From Paenilisteria riparia FSL S10-1204 (lineage in GTDB: Bacteria; Bacillota; Bacilli; Lactobacillales; Listeriaceae): a stretch of 64,000 nt of DNA. Made by a program: the position numbers and the translations under genes. The DNA lies in the NCBI RefSeq assembly GCF_000525995.1, contig NZ_AODL01000016.1, forward strand, positions 1 through 64,000. The letters run 5' to 3'. Below the pieces are notes generated by a model, which worked only from the letters and a program-made list of their open reading frames with translations, did not search any database and was not told the DNA's origin. This document shows, one piece after another, positions 1-9,822 of the stretch (position 1 is the first letter of the stretch; each line of letters opens with the position of its first letter).

Positions 1-10
1 TGGGAAAATC

Positions 11-1039
11 ATGAAAGTTTCAATTATTGGGGCAACGGGTTATGGAGGGCTTGAATTACTCCGATTATTACATCAGCATCCGCACGTTGAGATTGCATCC
101 TTGCATAGTTTTTCAGCACAGACGGAGGATATTTCACGTTTTTACCCACATTTACATACGGTGTATCATCAAGCTTTAGCTGAGATTGATGCAGTGAAAA
201 TTGCAGAAGAGAGTGAGGCGGTGTTTCTGGCGACGCCAAGTGGTGTAGCGAAGGATGCGGCGCAACCTTTTATTGATGCGGGAATGAAGGTCATTGATTT
301 GTCGGGTGATTTTCGGTTGTCTAAGGAAGGTTATGAGAAGTGGTATAACAAGGACGCAGCGCCGGATGCTTATTTGAAGCAGGCGGAATACGGGTTGGCG
401 GAATGGCGAACGGGAACGGACGCGACGTTTATATCGAATCCAGGATGTTATGCGACGGCGACATTGCTAGGTTTAGCGCCACTTGTGATGCAGGACTTGG
501 TGGAGGCGGATTCGATTATTGTGGACGCGAAATCAGGTATTTCCGGGGCGGGCAAGACGCCAAGTGAGAATACGCATTTTCCGGAGACGAATGAGAATAT
601 GATGTTGTATCGGATGAATAAGCATCAGCATATTCCAGAGATTATGAGGCAGTTGCAAGTTTGGAATGAGAATATTGATGCAATTACGTTTTCGACATCG
701 CTAATTCCGGTGACGCGAGGCATTTTTGCAACGATCTATGCGAAGTCGAAAACGGGAACAACGACGGAAGAACTTTTGACGTTATATCGGGAAAGTTATG
801 ATGGGAAACCATTCGTGCGAATTCAGGCACAAGATGTGTATCCGACGTTAAAGCAAGTAACGGCTTCGAATTTTTGTGATATTGGACTTTGCTATAATGA
901 GCGCACGAATATGATTACGATTGTTGTCGTGATTGATAATTTGGTCAAAGGGGCTGCGGGACAAGCGATTCAGAATTTGAATTTGATGGCCAAGTTTGAT
1001 GAAACGGCTGGACTTGATTTTATACCCGTCTATCCGTAA
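11..1039 (+). CDS. argC: N-acetyl-gamma-glutamyl-phosphate reductase ArgC
   Basis: NADPH-dependent reductase that converts N-acetylglutamyl phosphate to the semialdehyde, the third step from glutamate to ornithine; cytosolic. The 342-residue protein has the usual family length. An N-terminal nucleotide-binding loop GATGYGG lies at residues 7-13, and the active-site cysteine is C146 in SNPGCYAT. It is the first gene seen of an argC-J-B-D-F run; only ten bases precede it, so its promoter and ribosome site lie mostly outside the window. The reading frame is intact. Confidence 0.97.
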   Translation: MKVSIIGATGYGGLELLRLLHQHPHVEIASLHSFSAQTEDISRFYPHLHTVYHQALAEIDAVKIAEESEAVFLATPSGVAKDAAQPFIDAGMKVIDLSGDFRLSKEGYEKWYNKDAAPDAYLKQAEYGLAEWRTGTDATFISNPGCYATATLLGLAPLVMQDLVEADSIIVDAKSGISGAGKTPSENTHFPETNENMMLYRMNKHQHIPEIMRQLQVWNENIDAITFSTSLIPVTRGIFATIYAKSKTGTTTEELLTLYRESYDGKPFVRIQAQDVYPTLKQVTASNFCDIGLCYNERTNMITIVVVIDNLVKGAAGQAIQNLNLMAKFDETAGLDFIPVYP

Positions 1040-1054
1040 TTAGGGGGAATTAGG

Positions 1055-2281
1055 ATGGAAAAAATATTGGAAAAAGATAATTGGATAATGATTCCAAACG
1101 GTACGATTGCAACACCACTCGGTTTTTCGGCGGCTGGTGCGCATTGTGGGCTTAAATATAAGAAGAAGGACATCGGTATTATTTTTTCGGAAGTTCCAGC
1201 ACAAGCCGCGGCAGTTTATACGATGAATCAAATGCAAGCCGCGCCGATTTTTGTAACAAAGGACAGCTTGACGAACGAGCAAACGTTGCAAGCCATTGTA
1301 GTAAATAGTGGTGTAGCCAACGCGTGTACTGGGAAACAAGGTTTGGAAGATGGTTTTGCGATGCGGACTTTAACGGCGCAGCATTTAGGTATTCCTGAAC
1401 AAAGTGTTGCGATTGCATCGACAGGCGTGATTGGCGAATATTTACCGATGGATAAAGTGACAGCAGGAATCGCAGAACTCGATTTACAGTCTGGTGTTAG
1501 TAGTCATTTTCACGAAGCTATTTTAACGACGGATACCGTGCAAAAAGAATTGACATTACAAGCCGAAATTGGTGGGAAGATTGTGACAATTTCAGGTGTC
1601 GCGAAGGGTTCAGGAATGATTCATCCGAATATGGCTACCATGCTAGCTTTCATTACTACCGATGCAGCTGTACCAGCCACTCTATTGCAAAAATTGCTAA
1701 AACAAAAAGTAGATCAAACCTTCAATCAAATCACAGTAGACGGCGACACATCAACAAATGATATGGTCGTTGTGATGGCGAATGGGTGTGCCGGAAATAA
1801 CGCTTTTTTAGAAGGTACACCAGAGTTTAAACAATTTGCAAAAATGTTTTATGCAGTTTGTCAGCATTTAGCAAAAAGCATTGCAAGGGATGGAGAAGGC
1901 GCGACAAAACTGATTGAAGCGCAAGTCAATGGTGCAACATCGCGAGAAGATGCAAGAATGATTGCCAAACAAATCGTTTCCTCTAGCCTTGTAAAAACCG
2001 CCATGTTCGGGGAAGATGCCAATTGGGGGCGAATTATTTGCGCGATCGGTTACAGTGGCGGTCGTTTTTCACCAGACCATATTACGATAAAAATCGGTAA
2101 TATAGCTATTCTTGAAAAGAGCGAAACAGTAGCATATGATGCGGTAGCTTTAGCCGGTTATTTACAACAAGAAAAAATTATGATAGACGTCAATTTGCAT
2201 AGCGGTTTAGAAACAGGAACAGCGTGGGGATGCGATTTGAGCTATGATTATGTCAAAATAAACGCATGTTACCGGACGTAA
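1055..2281 (+). CDS. argJ: Bifunctional ornithine acetyltransferase / N-acetylglutamate synthase ArgJ
   Basis: Transfers the acetyl group from N-acetylornithine to glutamate, making the pathway cyclic. The family is made as a precursor that cleaves itself into alpha and beta chains. The self-cleavage site is visible as MATML with the nucleophile T195, after the KGSGMIHPN segment. The 408-residue length is normal. ATG 1055 is preceded by a GGGGG run at a workable distance; a second ATG at 1088 begins the conserved part ([13 protein letters not shown]) and is an alternative start. It follows argC by 15 bases. Confidence 0.96.
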   Translation: MEKILEKDNWIMIPNGTIATPLGFSAAGAHCGLKYKKKDIGIIFSEVPAQAAAVYTMNQMQAAPIFVTKDSLTNEQTLQAIVVNSGVANACTGKQGLEDGFAMRTLTAQHLGIPEQSVAIASTGVIGEYLPMDKVTAGIAELDLQSGVSSHFHEAILTTDTVQKELTLQAEIGGKIVTISGVAKGSGMIHPNMATMLAFITTDAAVPATLLQKLLKQKVDQTFNQITVDGDTSTNDMVVVMANGCAGNNAFLEGTPEFKQFAKMFYAVCQHLAKSIARDGEGATKLIEAQVNGATSREDARMIAKQIVSSSLVKTAMFGEDANWGRIICAIGYSGGRFSPDHITIKIGNIAILEKSETVAYDAVALAGYLQQEKIMIDVNLHSGLETGTAWGCDLSYDYVKINACYRT

Positions 2282-2304
2282 TCTAAAAAAGGGGGCGCAA
2301 AAAG

Positions 2305-3057
2305 ATGAATGAAATCATTGTTGTCAAAATTGGTGGCGTCGCGGGAAGCCATTTACATGAAAACTTTTTCAATCAAATCAAAGTGTGGCAAGAAAAGGGC
2401 AAACAAGTCGTACTCGTCCATGGTGGTGGGATTCAAATCAATAAAATGATGGAAGCTTTGCAAATCTCAGTGGAAACAAAAGCGGGCTTGCGCATAACGA
2501 CAAAAGAAACGCTTGCTGTGACAAAAATGGTTTTAATTGGGCAAGTACAGCCTGAAATCGTGACGGCGCTTGATCAAGAAGGGATTCCTGCTATTGGTTT
2601 GCATGCTGGTGATGCGGGATTGATGCATGCCGAACAGCTCGCAGATAAAGAACTTGGGTTAGTAGGAGAAATTACGGAAGTGCAAACCGATTTTATTCAG
2701 AGCTTGGTGGACCAACAAATTGTACCAGTTATTGCACCACTTGGCTTAACAAGGGCGGCGCAGTGGCTTAATGTAAATGCTGATTTAGCTGCTTGCGCAA
2801 TTGCAGGAGCACTTGCAGCCGAGAAACTCATCTTACTCACCGATGTAGCAGGCGTTTTAGAGGAAGGCGAAGTTATGACGCAAATCGATACATCAGATCT
2901 CGACTCCTTGTTCGCAAAAGAAATTATTACAGGTGGTATGATTCCAAAACTTTCAAGTGCTAAAAAAGCAGTGGAACAAGGCGTAGGTCAAGTCATTATT
3001 ACAAACGAAATCACAAAGCAAGGAACAATAATAAGCGATGGGGTGAAAGTAGGATGA
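2305..3057 (+). CDS. argB: Acetylglutamate kinase ArgB
   Basis: Phosphorylates N-acetylglutamate with ATP, the second step of the arginine pathway. The 250-residue protein belongs to the amino-acid kinase fold. KIGG at residues 8-11 and HGGG at 39-42 form the phosphate-binding glycine loops. It lacks the N-terminal extension seen in arginine-inhibited hexameric forms (known family feature), so feedback inhibition by arginine is less likely; that is inference. A GGGGGCG ribosome site precedes the start. Its stop overlaps the argD start by four bases, pointing to translational coupling. Confidence 0.96.
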   Translation: MNEIIVVKIGGVAGSHLHENFFNQIKVWQEKGKQVVLVHGGGIQINKMMEALQISVETKAGLRITTKETLAVTKMVLIGQVQPEIVTALDQEGIPAIGLHAGDAGLMHAEQLADKELGLVGEITEVQTDFIQSLVDQQIVPVIAPLGLTRAAQWLNVNADLAACAIAGALAAEKLILLTDVAGVLEEGEVMTQIDTSDLDSLFAKEIITGGMIPKLSSAKKAVEQGVGQVIITNEITKQGTIISDGVKVG

Positions 3058-4199
3058 GCAATTTATTTCCAACATATGCAAAATTTCCAATCGAAATTGT
3101 TGAGGGGAAAGGAACAATCGTCAAAGATGCAAACGATAAGGTGTATTTAGATTTTACCTCGGGCATCGCAGTTTGTAATCTTGGTCATTGCAACGAAGCC
3201 GTTTTGATCGCCGTACAACAGCAACTCACACAAATTTGGCATACGTCCAATCTATTTGAAAGCAGCATCCAAGAACAAGTCGCCGACAAATTAACCGCAG
3301 GCTCCAATCGCGCCGTTTTCTTTTGCAACAGTGGTGCAGAAGCTAACGAAGCGGCTTTGAAATTAGCCAAAAAACATACCGGATGCGATGAAATTATCAC
3401 ATTCCGCCAATCTTTTCACGGCCGAACAATCGCGACTATGACAGCAACAGGACAAGGCAAAATTCACGATGGCTTCGGTGCGCTCCTTCCAGGTTTTACA
3501 TACTTACCATACAATGATTTAGAAGCACTAGAACAAGCTATTTCGGAACAAACTGCGGCCGTCATGCTAGAAGTCATTCAAGGTGAAGGTGGCGTAATCC
3601 CAGCAACGACGGAATTTTTACAAGGCGCTGCTGCTTTATGCGCGAAATATGATGCCCTACTCATCATCGACGAAGTGCAAACCGGTATGGGGCGCACAGG
3701 AAAACGTTTCGCCTTTGAACACGCAGGAATCGAACCAGACATTTTTACCTTAGCAAAAGGGCTTGGCAATGGTTTACCTGTCGGCGCGATGGTTGGCAAA
3801 GCAGAACTTGCCCAAAGTTTTGGACCAGGTGTACATGGCTCTACATTTGGTGGTAATAAAATCGCGATGGCAGCAGCGAATGTTGTTATTGATTCTATTT
3901 TTGAGGAAACATTTTTAGCAGAAGTGACTGAGAAGGGCGCGTATTTCCAAGCTTTATTAACAGAGCAATTGCCAGGAGTCGTCATTCGAGGTGAGGGCTT
4001 AATGTTTGGTATTGAACTGGAAACAGAAGCTGTGGAAGTCGTGAAATTGCTACAAGAAGTCGGCGTACTCACATTAACCGCAGGCACGAACGTCTTGCGA
4101 ATCCTACCGCCACTGACCGTAACTAAAACAGAACTCGAACAAGTTGCTGAAAAATTAGCAACTGTACTGAAAAAACAAGAAATGGGGATGAAAATATGA
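3054..4199 (+). CDS. argD: Acetylornithine aminotransferase ArgD
   Basis: PLP-dependent class III aminotransferase that converts N-acetylglutamate semialdehyde to N-acetylornithine using glutamate. The 381-residue length is usual. The PLP lysine is K235 in TLAKGLGNG, and the cofactor-ring aspartate is in [13 protein letters not shown] near residues 204-215. ATG overlaps the argB stop by four bases, and the argD stop in turn overlaps the argF start by four bases, so three genes are chained. It may also act on succinyl-diaminopimelate, as in some relatives. Confidence 0.95.
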   Translation: MSNLFPTYAKFPIEIVEGKGTIVKDANDKVYLDFTSGIAVCNLGHCNEAVLIAVQQQLTQIWHTSNLFESSIQEQVADKLTAGSNRAVFFCNSGAEANEAALKLAKKHTGCDEIITFRQSFHGRTIATMTATGQGKIHDGFGALLPGFTYLPYNDLEALEQAISEQTAAVMLEVIQGEGGVIPATTEFLQGAAALCAKYDALLIIDEVQTGMGRTGKRFAFEHAGIEPDIFTLAKGLGNGLPVGAMVGKAELAQSFGPGVHGSTFGGNKIAMAAANVVIDSIFEETFLAEVTEKGAYFQALLTEQLPGVVIRGEGLMFGIELETEAVEVVKLLQEVGVLTLTAGTNVLRILPPLTVTKTELEQVAEKLATVLKKQEMGMKI

Positions 4200-5134
4200 T
4201 GTATCATAAAGAGACAACCAGAGGGAAAGATATGCTTAGCTTACTAGAATGGAGCAATGAAGAAATCGAAGAGCTAGTGCAACTAGCGCTAGCCATTAAG
4301 ACTAATCCAGCGCACTATAGCCATACATTAAGCGGTCAAATTTTAGGGATGATCTTCGATAAGCCGTCAACGAGGACACGTATTTCTTTTGAGGCAGGTA
4401 TTTTGCAATTGGGTGGGCAAGCGATTGTGATGTCGTCCAAAGAATTACAAATTGGCCGCGGAGAGCCGATTAAAGATACAGCGCACGTATTGAGTGAATA
4501 TATTAATGCTGTGATGATTCGGACATTCAGCCACGAAGGCGTAGAGGAGCTTGCAGAACACGCATCGATTCCGATTATTAACGGGTTGACGGATCTGCAT
4601 CATCCTTGCCAAGCGCTCGCTGATTTATTAACCATTTTTGAAGTGAAAAACACATTTGAAGGTGTCAAATTGGCCTATATTGGAGACGGGAATAATGTGT
4701 GTCATTCGCTAGTTCTAGCCGCTGCAATGGTGGGCCTTGATATTTCCTGTGCGATGCCAGTGGGCTATGAACCAGATGAAAAGGTGCTAAATGAAGCACA
4801 ACAAATCGCCGCAAAAACAGGAGCAAACATTCAAATAACGACAGACCCAGTTATTGCTGTATCGAATGCTGATTTTGTGTATACAGACGTGTGGACAAGT
4901 ATGGGGCAAGAGGAAGAAAATGCAAAACGCTTTGCTGATTTTGAAGGTTACGCTGTGACGAACCAATTAGTAGCACATGCCAAAGCGGACTATCACTTCT
5001 TGCATTGCTTACCGGCGCATCGTGAAGAAGAAGTTGCAACGGCTGTTATTGACGGAAAGCAATCATTAGTCTACCAACAAGCAGGAAACAGACTTCACGC
5101 ACAAAAGGCGTTGCTTGTCATGATTTTAGGGTAA
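4196..5134 (+). CDS. argF: Ornithine carbamoyltransferase ArgF
   Basis: Makes citrulline from ornithine and carbamoyl phosphate. The 312 residues carry all family signatures: carbamoyl-phosphate loop STRTR at 58-62, HPCQ at 136-139, and the ornithine-binding HCLPAHR at 270-276. It is biosynthetic by context, being the last gene of argCJBDF with no arcA or arcC nearby, although catabolic OTCs share these motifs. The conserved protein begins near the second in-frame methionine, so a start a few codons later is possible. A terminator follows directly. Confidence 0.95.
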   Translation: MMYHKETTRGKDMLSLLEWSNEEIEELVQLALAIKTNPAHYSHTLSGQILGMIFDKPSTRTRISFEAGILQLGGQAIVMSSKELQIGRGEPIKDTAHVLSEYINAVMIRTFSHEGVEELAEHASIPIINGLTDLHHPCQALADLLTIFEVKNTFEGVKLAYIGDGNNVCHSLVLAAAMVGLDISCAMPVGYEPDEKVLNEAQQIAAKTGANIQITTDPVIAVSNADFVYTDVWTSMGQEEENAKRFADFEGYAVTNQLVAHAKADYHFLHCLPAHREEEVATAVIDGKQSLVYQQAGNRLHAQKALLVMILG

Positions 5135-5141
5135 TAATTAG

Positions 5142-5177
5142 AATCCAATGCAGAGATGTTATGTGCATTGGATTTTT
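5142..5177 (+). terminator. Rho-independent terminator of the arg operon
   Basis: Perfect 11-bp inverted repeat (AATCCAATGCA / TGCATTGGATT) with an 11-base loop and a T-run, placed seven bases after the argF stop. Confidence 0.9.
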
Positions 5178-5186
5178 GTATATTAT

Positions 5187-5215
5187 TTGACAGCGTTTGC
5201 GTCACGCGGTAAAAT
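5187..5215 (+). promoter_or_regulatory. Strong SigA-type promoter
   Basis: A perfect -35 box TTGACA (5187-5192) and a -10 box TAAAAT (5210-5215) are separated by 17 bases. Transcription would start near 5222, about 70 bases ahead of the 65-residue ORF. Confidence 0.75.
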
Positions 5216-5292
5216 GGAAATGGATGGAACTGCTGTTATGTCCTTCGAATTTTTAGAATGTTACAAAGATAACAAATAAGGAGGGGTTATGC

Positions 5293-5490
5293 ATGGAGCG
5301 TATTGTAACGGTTTTCAAACGCTTCCAAATACACACAAACTATTCTACTATTCTGAATGAAATTGGAAGTATCAGACTCAAAGTACAAGATGACAAGATA
5401 CCTAGATTTATTCATACGATAAACACCGAAACAGACTGCAGAGCAACGCTCAGCCCAACGGCAGAGTATGTGGAAATTAAACGAAATTAG
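5293..5490 (+). CDS. Small protein of unknown function (65 residues)
   Basis: I do not recognise this protein. It is basic and soluble-looking, with no membrane segment, signal peptide or cysteine pair; there is a single cysteine. Support for a real gene: a strong promoter about 70 bases upstream, a GGAGGGG ribosome site (5280-5286) six bases before the ATG, and a hairpin with a T-run 19 bases after the stop, making a self-contained transcription unit. An overlapping ATG at 5289 in another frame gives only a very short peptide. The transcript could instead act as a small RNA. Confidence 0.5.
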   Translation: MERIVTVFKRFQIHTNYSTILNEIGSIRLKVQDDKIPRFIHTINTETDCRATLSPTAEYVEIKRN

Positions 5491-5508
5491 TAAGAAAAGA
5501 CAAGAAAA

Positions 5509-5549
5509 AATAATCTTGGAGGGTGACAAACTTTCCGAGATTATTTTTA
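5509..5549 (+). terminator. Terminator after the 65-residue ORF
   Basis: AATAATCT / AGATTATT arms extended by GGA / TCC around a loop, followed by TTTTTAT. It sits between the small ORF and dut. Confidence 0.65.
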
Positions 5550-5629
5550 TGGAGAAATTTTGTGTTACCAAGGCTGTATTTATGGTACCATATATAGCAT
5601 ATAAGAAAAATATATAGGAGTGTGTTGAG

Positions 5630-6058
5630 ATGGAAATAAAAGTGAAATATGCGAAAAATCAAGAATCACGATTAAGTAAAATTGAACAAGGAGATTGGAT
5701 TGATTTGCACGCAAACGAAGAAGTTCACCTAGCTTCAGGAGACTACAAATTAATCGAACTAGGTTTAGCGATGGAATTACCAAAAGGTTATGAAGCGCAT
5801 GTTGTACCTCGTTCTAGTACATATAAACAGTTCGGAGTCATCCAAGCAAACAGTATGGGCGTTATCGATGAAAGCTACTGTGGCGACAATGATTTTTGGA
5901 AATTCCCAGCCATTGCATTACGTGATACAGTCATTGAAAAAGGCGACCGCATTTGCCAATTCCGAATCATGGAAAAAATGCCTGAACTACAAATGACAGA
6001 AGTAGAGAGCTTAGGTAATGAGAATCGCGGAGGATTTGGTTCGACAGGCAAGAAATAA
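5630..6058 (+). CDS. dut: dUTP diphosphatase (trimeric dUTPase)
   Basis: Hydrolyses dUTP to dUMP and pyrophosphate, keeping uracil out of DNA and supplying the dTMP precursor. All five trimeric-dUTPase motifs can be read in the 142 residues: motif I around 25-51, PRSST at 60-64, the catalytic segment with D80 and Y83 in [19 protein letters not shown] at 105-110, and the C-terminal flap RGGFGSTG at 133-140. A good ribosome site (AGGAG) lies upstream. It stands alone between a terminator and a decayed gene, which is an unusual place for a housekeeping dut. dUTPases of this type are also common in prophages, so a phage origin is possible. Confidence 0.92.
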   Translation: MEIKVKYAKNQESRLSKIEQGDWIDLHANEEVHLASGDYKLIELGLAMELPKGYEAHVVPRSSTYKQFGVIQANSMGVIDESYCGDNDFWKFPAIALRDTVIEKGDRICQFRIMEKMPELQMTEVESLGNENRGGFGSTGKK

Positions 6059-6097
6059 ACAAACAGCGAGGGGATTAGCGTACGAAAGGAAGACACA

Positions 6098-6526
6098 TTG
6101 TTTTTGTTAGTGGGATATTCTAACAATAGCAACACTTCCAATCCAACTAAAGAAGACGCAAAGTACTATTTGAAAATCGAGGCACATATGTTGGCGATAA
6201 CAGTAAGGTTTCAACAATCTTACAACATCTCTACTTACAAAAATATAAACAGGAAATGCAATTGCAAACACAGAAGCAACCGTATCAATAAATTACCAGA
6301 TGCCTACAAAGCAGAAGAAATACGTGAAATGTTGGAGAAAAATGTGGCTTTCCCATTTGCGTTAATGTCAAATGTAGATAAGGTGACATTCCAGTTTGAT
6401 GAAACCAGCAATGACTCTAGTTCGAACACAACCTATGAAGGTTCCACTATCGAAAAAGTAGTGTCAACCAAACTAGCAGATATTGCGGAAAGTCAGGATG
6501 ATTTGGCCTCGTTTTTGAATGTGTGA
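6098..6526 (+). pseudogene. Decayed DUF4825-type lipoprotein gene
   Basis: One frame is open for 142 codons from a TTG, but the protein is a composite. The N-terminus (FLLVGYSNNSN) resembles a lipoprotein signal whose lipobox cysteine is replaced by tyrosine and which lacks a charged Met-Lys start. Near 6174 the family-like sequence jumps to another frame (RGTYVGDNSKVSTILQHL, then LQTQKQPY), and near 6290 it returns to the first frame (YKAEEIREMLEKNVAFPFAL, then NVDKVTFQFDE). From memory these blocks match DUF4825 proteins of bacilli (YVGDNS, LQT..PY, FALV.N...ITF.F). Two frame changes, a poor start and a lost lipobox point to decay, though indel errors may add to it. The role of the family is unknown. 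Confidence 0.55.
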
Positions 6527-6562
6527 AGTAAATAATTGATTTGAAGGATTGGAGAGGCATCT

Positions 6563-7129
6563 ATGATGACTGTGGGAGAATGGGTATGGATTTTAATCAT
6601 TATTTATGCAATCTTTCTTAGATACTGGATACGAAAGAAAATGCCGATTTCCAGAATCTTTTTTTACACTACGATGTATGTGTATCTGTCTTGCGTTGCG
6701 GGTTATACCATATTTCCTATCCGAATAGATTATACACTAACTTTCGGTGGGAATTGGTACTTAGGAATTAATTTAATTCCGTTCGCCAGTATTTATGATA
6801 CATATGTAAATACAGTCTACATGGGTATGAATGCTCGTATTGGTATATCGCAAATAATAGGAAATATCATTATGTTTATACCTCTAGGTTGTTTATATCC
6901 ACTGTGTTCAAAATACCATGTGACTTGGAAGCGAATGATATACACGGCTTTCATATTATCATTATCTATTGAACTATGTCAGTTGCTTCAAAATATATTC
7001 TATCGGGCGGCATACAGATCTGCGGATGTGGATGACCTCATATGGAACACAACTGGCGGACTTATTGGATACGCATTATTTTTAATATGCAAACCAATCT
7101 TTCAAAAACTCAAAGTCTATCATTTCTAA
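6563..7129 (+). CDS. VanZ-like family membrane protein
   Basis: Integral membrane protein of 188 residues with about five hydrophobic segments. VanZ-type landmarks are INLIPF after the second segment, NIIMFIPLG in the third, SIELCQLLQ in the fourth and ADVDDLIWNTTGGLIGY before the last. The family founder raises teicoplanin resistance in enterococci by an unknown route, but most members are uncharacterised, so no function is assigned. ATG 6563 follows a GGAGAGG ribosome site. It has the same orientation as the decayed gene upstream and ends at a shared terminator facing nadK. Confidence 0.85.
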   Translation: MMTVGEWVWILIIIYAIFLRYWIRKKMPISRIFFYTTMYVYLSCVAGYTIFPIRIDYTLTFGGNWYLGINLIPFASIYDTYVNTVYMGMNARIGISQIIGNIIMFIPLGCLYPLCSKYHVTWKRMIYTAFILSLSIELCQLLQNIFYRAAYRSADVDDLIWNTTGGLIGYALFLICKPIFQKLKVYHF

Positions 7130-7135
7130 CCAACA

Positions 7136-7177
7136 CAAAAACAGGGACGAGCCAATCAGCTCCGCCCTGTTTTTCCA
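7136..7177. terminator. Bidirectional terminator between vanZ-like gene and nadK
   Basis: A-run, imperfect stem CAGGG..CGAGC / GCTCCG.CCCTG, then T-run. It can serve both converging genes. Confidence 0.75.
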
Positions 7178-7181
7178 ATAC

Positions 7182-8018
7182 CTACAAGAAATTCCGTTTC
7201 ACTTTATCCCAAAATGAATTATTATGCAGTTTAATAATATTTACAAAGCGATCGCCAACTTCTAGTTTGATTTCTTCTACGTGCTGAATGCTAAGTGCTT
7301 CGGAGTCCATGCCCATAATTGGGAAATCATTCACGCCATTTGCGCGCATATCTAAACGCAATTTACGTTTCGGGCTCAAAATGAATGAAGAACCAAGCGT
7401 ACGGAAGCGGTTATTGTTAATGGAAGCAAGCTCACTCACTTGCATTGATGGCAATAGTGGGTCGACAATCGAGCCGTTAATCGATTTATTATAGGCGGTA
7501 CTTCCCGTAGGTGTCGAAATGACCATGCCATCCCCGCGGAACGTTTCAAACAAACTATCATTAATATACACATCAATTTGCAATGTGCGGATAATCGACG
7601 AGCGAATATTAAATTCATTCAATACATAAAAAGCTTTCGAGTTGTTAACCGTCCCGTAAATGGTTGGGTAACGGCGAACAAGCCAGCGATCTTCTGCCGC
7701 AGCTTTAATAATTTCATCAATTTGGTGCACATGGAAATCACAATATTGTCCGAGTTGTTCTGTTAACGCAATGCCCGCATAAAGGCAATCCGAACGGAAA
7801 CCAGTCTCACGTACAGATTTAAGGAAAGCCCCATCTCCACCAATACTAATAATAGCAGTTGCTTTCGTAAAGTCATCCGTTACTTCAAAACCATATTCCT
7901 TCGTTACTTTCTTTAGTTCGTCCGCATGTTTTTGTAACTCTTCTGTTTTACGATAGGAAAAAATAAAAAAATTGTTTCCGCCATACTTAAAACCTCCAGT
8001 GTTCTTAGTTAAATTCAA
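7182..8018 (-). CDS. nadK: NAD kinase
   Basis: Makes NADP from NAD and ATP or polyphosphate. The GGDG signature is at residues 60-63, and the conserved RGDGMVISTPTGSTAYNKS segment spans 161-179. The start is a TTG at 8018 with AGGAGG four bases upstream (minus strand). A nearby ATG at 7984 is out of frame and should not be chosen. Listeria carries two NAD kinases; this is probably the one next to the arg/sppA neighbourhood (inference from gene order). It is transcribed alone, convergent with the VanZ-like gene and divergent from sppA. Confidence 0.92.
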   Translation of the reverse strand: MNLTKNTGGFKYGGNNFFIFSYRKTEELQKHADELKKVTKEYGFEVTDDFTKATAIISIGGDGAFLKSVRETGFRSDCLYAGIALTEQLGQYCDFHVHQIDEIIKAAAEDRWLVRRYPTIYGTVNNSKAFYVLNEFNIRSSIIRTLQIDVYINDSLFETFRGDGMVISTPTGSTAYNKSINGSIVDPLLPSMQVSELASINNNRFRTLGSSFILSPKRKLRLDMRANGVNDFPIMGMDSEALSIQHVEEIKLEVGDRFVNIIKLHNNSFWDKVKRNFL

Positions 8019-8148
8019 TCTACCTCCTCATTATAACACGAATGCTCATCACTAATCTTGTGAAAATAATAATTTTTCATGTTTTACTGTAAAAAGCCAC
8101 GATTTTCCGTTATGATAGTTCTATGGAATGAAAAAAGGGGGAAACAAT

Positions 8149-9168
8149 GTGAACGCAAAAAGATGGATTGCGCTTGGGATTGTAGTAGCATTACTAATCG
8201 TAAGTGCGGTTACCAAAATCACGAGTACACTTTTAGCAAGTGATGAGGAAACGATGTCTCTGACGGACTCGCTAATGGCGCTAGACTCGGATGTAGCAGA
8301 AATGGTGTTAGAAGACGGAGATGGGAACAATCGAATTGCCGTCCTAACGATTAACGGTACGATTCAAGATACAGGATCAAGTGACTCGTTGCTTGGGGGT
8401 AGTGAAGGGTATAACCATACCGATTTCATGGATCAATTGGAAAAGATTCGTGAAGACGATACGGTTTCTGGTGTGTTGCTTAACGTGAATTCACCAGGTG
8501 GTGGTGTTGTCGAATCAGCACAAATCCGTGATAAAATTTTACAAATCAAAAAAGAGAAGAAGTTGCCGGTCTATGTTTCATTTGGTAGCATGGCAGCATC
8601 TGGCGGTTATTACGTATCCGCGCCAGCCGATAAGATTTTTGCAAGTCCAGAGACGTTAACTGGTTCCATCGGTGTCATTATGCAAGGGTACGATTTCAGC
8701 GAGCTGATGAAGAAGGTCGGCATTTCAGACAATACAATTAAAAGTGGTAAGTTCAAAGACATTATGAGCTCCACACGACCAATGACTGCCGAAGAAAAGG
8801 CGATTATGCAGTCGATGATTGACGATTCCTACGGCCAATTCGTAAAAGTCGTGGCACAAGGTCGTCACATGACCGAAGCTGAGGTTCGCAAAATTGCCGA
8901 CGGACGTATTTATGATGGACGCCAAGCGAAGGCAAACGGGCTTATAGATGCGTTTGGCTATGAAGAAAACGCACTTGATGCTTTGAAAAAAGACAAGAAG
9001 CTAAAAGATGCCGAAGTTTTTGAATACGATACATCAGGTGGTGGGCTTGCGTCGTTATTCTCATCCTCTGTAAGCCAAGTTATCGGCAAGAAGAGTGAAG
9101 CAGAACAGGCGGTGCAACTCATGAATATGATGGGCGCACCACGCTTAATGTATATGTATGGGAAATAA
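8149..9168 (+). CDS. sppA: Signal peptide peptidase SppA
   Basis: Membrane-anchored serine protease of the S49 family that digests leftover signal peptides, with its active site outside the membrane. From the chosen start the protein has 339 residues: one N-terminal membrane anchor (about 5-22), then the protease fold with NSPGGGV near 114-120, the nucleophile S151 in SMAASGGYY, and a catalytic lysine in IKSGKFKDI near 197-205. The start is GTG 8149, because AAAGGGGG ends seven bases before it; an in-frame ATG at 8128 lies upstream of that ribosome site. It is followed closely by an RDD gene, as in related bacilli. Confidence 0.93.
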   Translation: MNAKRWIALGIVVALLIVSAVTKITSTLLASDEETMSLTDSLMALDSDVAEMVLEDGDGNNRIAVLTINGTIQDTGSSDSLLGGSEGYNHTDFMDQLEKIREDDTVSGVLLNVNSPGGGVVESAQIRDKILQIKKEKKLPVYVSFGSMAASGGYYVSAPADKIFASPETLTGSIGVIMQGYDFSELMKKVGISDNTIKSGKFKDIMSSTRPMTAEEKAIMQSMIDDSYGQFVKVVAQGRHMTEAEVRKIADGRIYDGRQAKANGLIDAFGYEENALDALKKDKKLKDAEVFEYDTSGGGLASLFSSSVSQVIGKKSEAEQAVQLMNMMGAPRLMYMYGK

Positions 9169-9181
9169 AGGAGGAGTTCAA

Positions 9182-9699
9182 ATGGAACAAGAAACAATGA
9201 CGCCAACGCAGCGTCCCGTGTTTAAATACGAGCCTCCGACGGAAGAAAAGACCGGTTTTCCAGCCCAATATTATGCAGGTTTTTGGATTCGTTTCATGGC
9301 TTACTTGATTGATTTACTCGTAACAACGGCGCTTTCTGGCATTTTAATAAGCCCCGTTTTCCGTTTAGCGAATTGGAAAATGGATAGTTCCTTTTTCGCC
9401 ATATACGGCGCACTAGTCACGATCGTCTTTCTAGCTACTTTATCATCATGACAAAATTCTGGAGCCAAACGCTTGGCAAAATGATCTTCGGAATCCGAGT
9501 CATTTCACTAAAAAACGACCGACTAACATGGCCCACCGTCATTTTCCGCGAAGGAGCACTTCGTTTCGTGACTTACATCGTTTGGGGACTCTACATCATT
9601 TGCGCTTTTACACCAAAAAAACAAGGCATCGCAGACCTGCTAGAAAGCACCGCTGTCGTCCACGAAGGCTATTTAAAACTCGACGGCAAATGGCGATAA
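9182..9699 (+). CDS. RDD family membrane protein (frameshifted in this sequence)
   Basis: Polytopic membrane protein with the RDD pattern: an Arg in the first segment (GFWIRFMAYLIDLL) and GKMIFGIRV in the second half, then RFVTYIVWGLY. The first 90 codons are in one frame up to a stop at 9449-9451; the rest starts around MTKFWSQTLGK in another frame. One missing base near 9430-9445, probably a T or A in GCTACTTT, restores a single 170-residue protein. ATG 9182 has an AAAGGAGGAG ribosome site. It is coupled to sppA with a short gap. The function of RDD proteins is mostly unknown; transport roles have been proposed for some. Confidence 0.85.
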
Positions 9700-9710
9700 A
9701 TTGAAATTCT

Positions 9711-9742
9711 AACTTACAGGCATTGCTTGTAAGTTCTTTTTT
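9711..9742 (+). terminator. Terminator after the sppA-RDD pair
   Basis: Perfect 8-bp inverted repeat (AACTTACA / TGTAAGTT) with a short loop and a T-rich tail. Confidence 0.85.
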
Positions 9743-9822
9743 GATAGGCAAAAAAATAGAACAACGCGGTCGACTTCGATAGAATAGAGAATGTAGAAAG
9801 AAATCAAAGGAGGAACAAACAC

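Noticed and set aside
3578-4207. 209-codon minus-strand ORF opposite argD
   Set aside because: Fully antisense to a well-supported gene; Ser/Thr/Pro-rich shadow composition, no ribosome site.
7288-7494. 68-codon plus-strand ORF antisense to nadK
   Set aside because: Shadow frame with no ribosome site.
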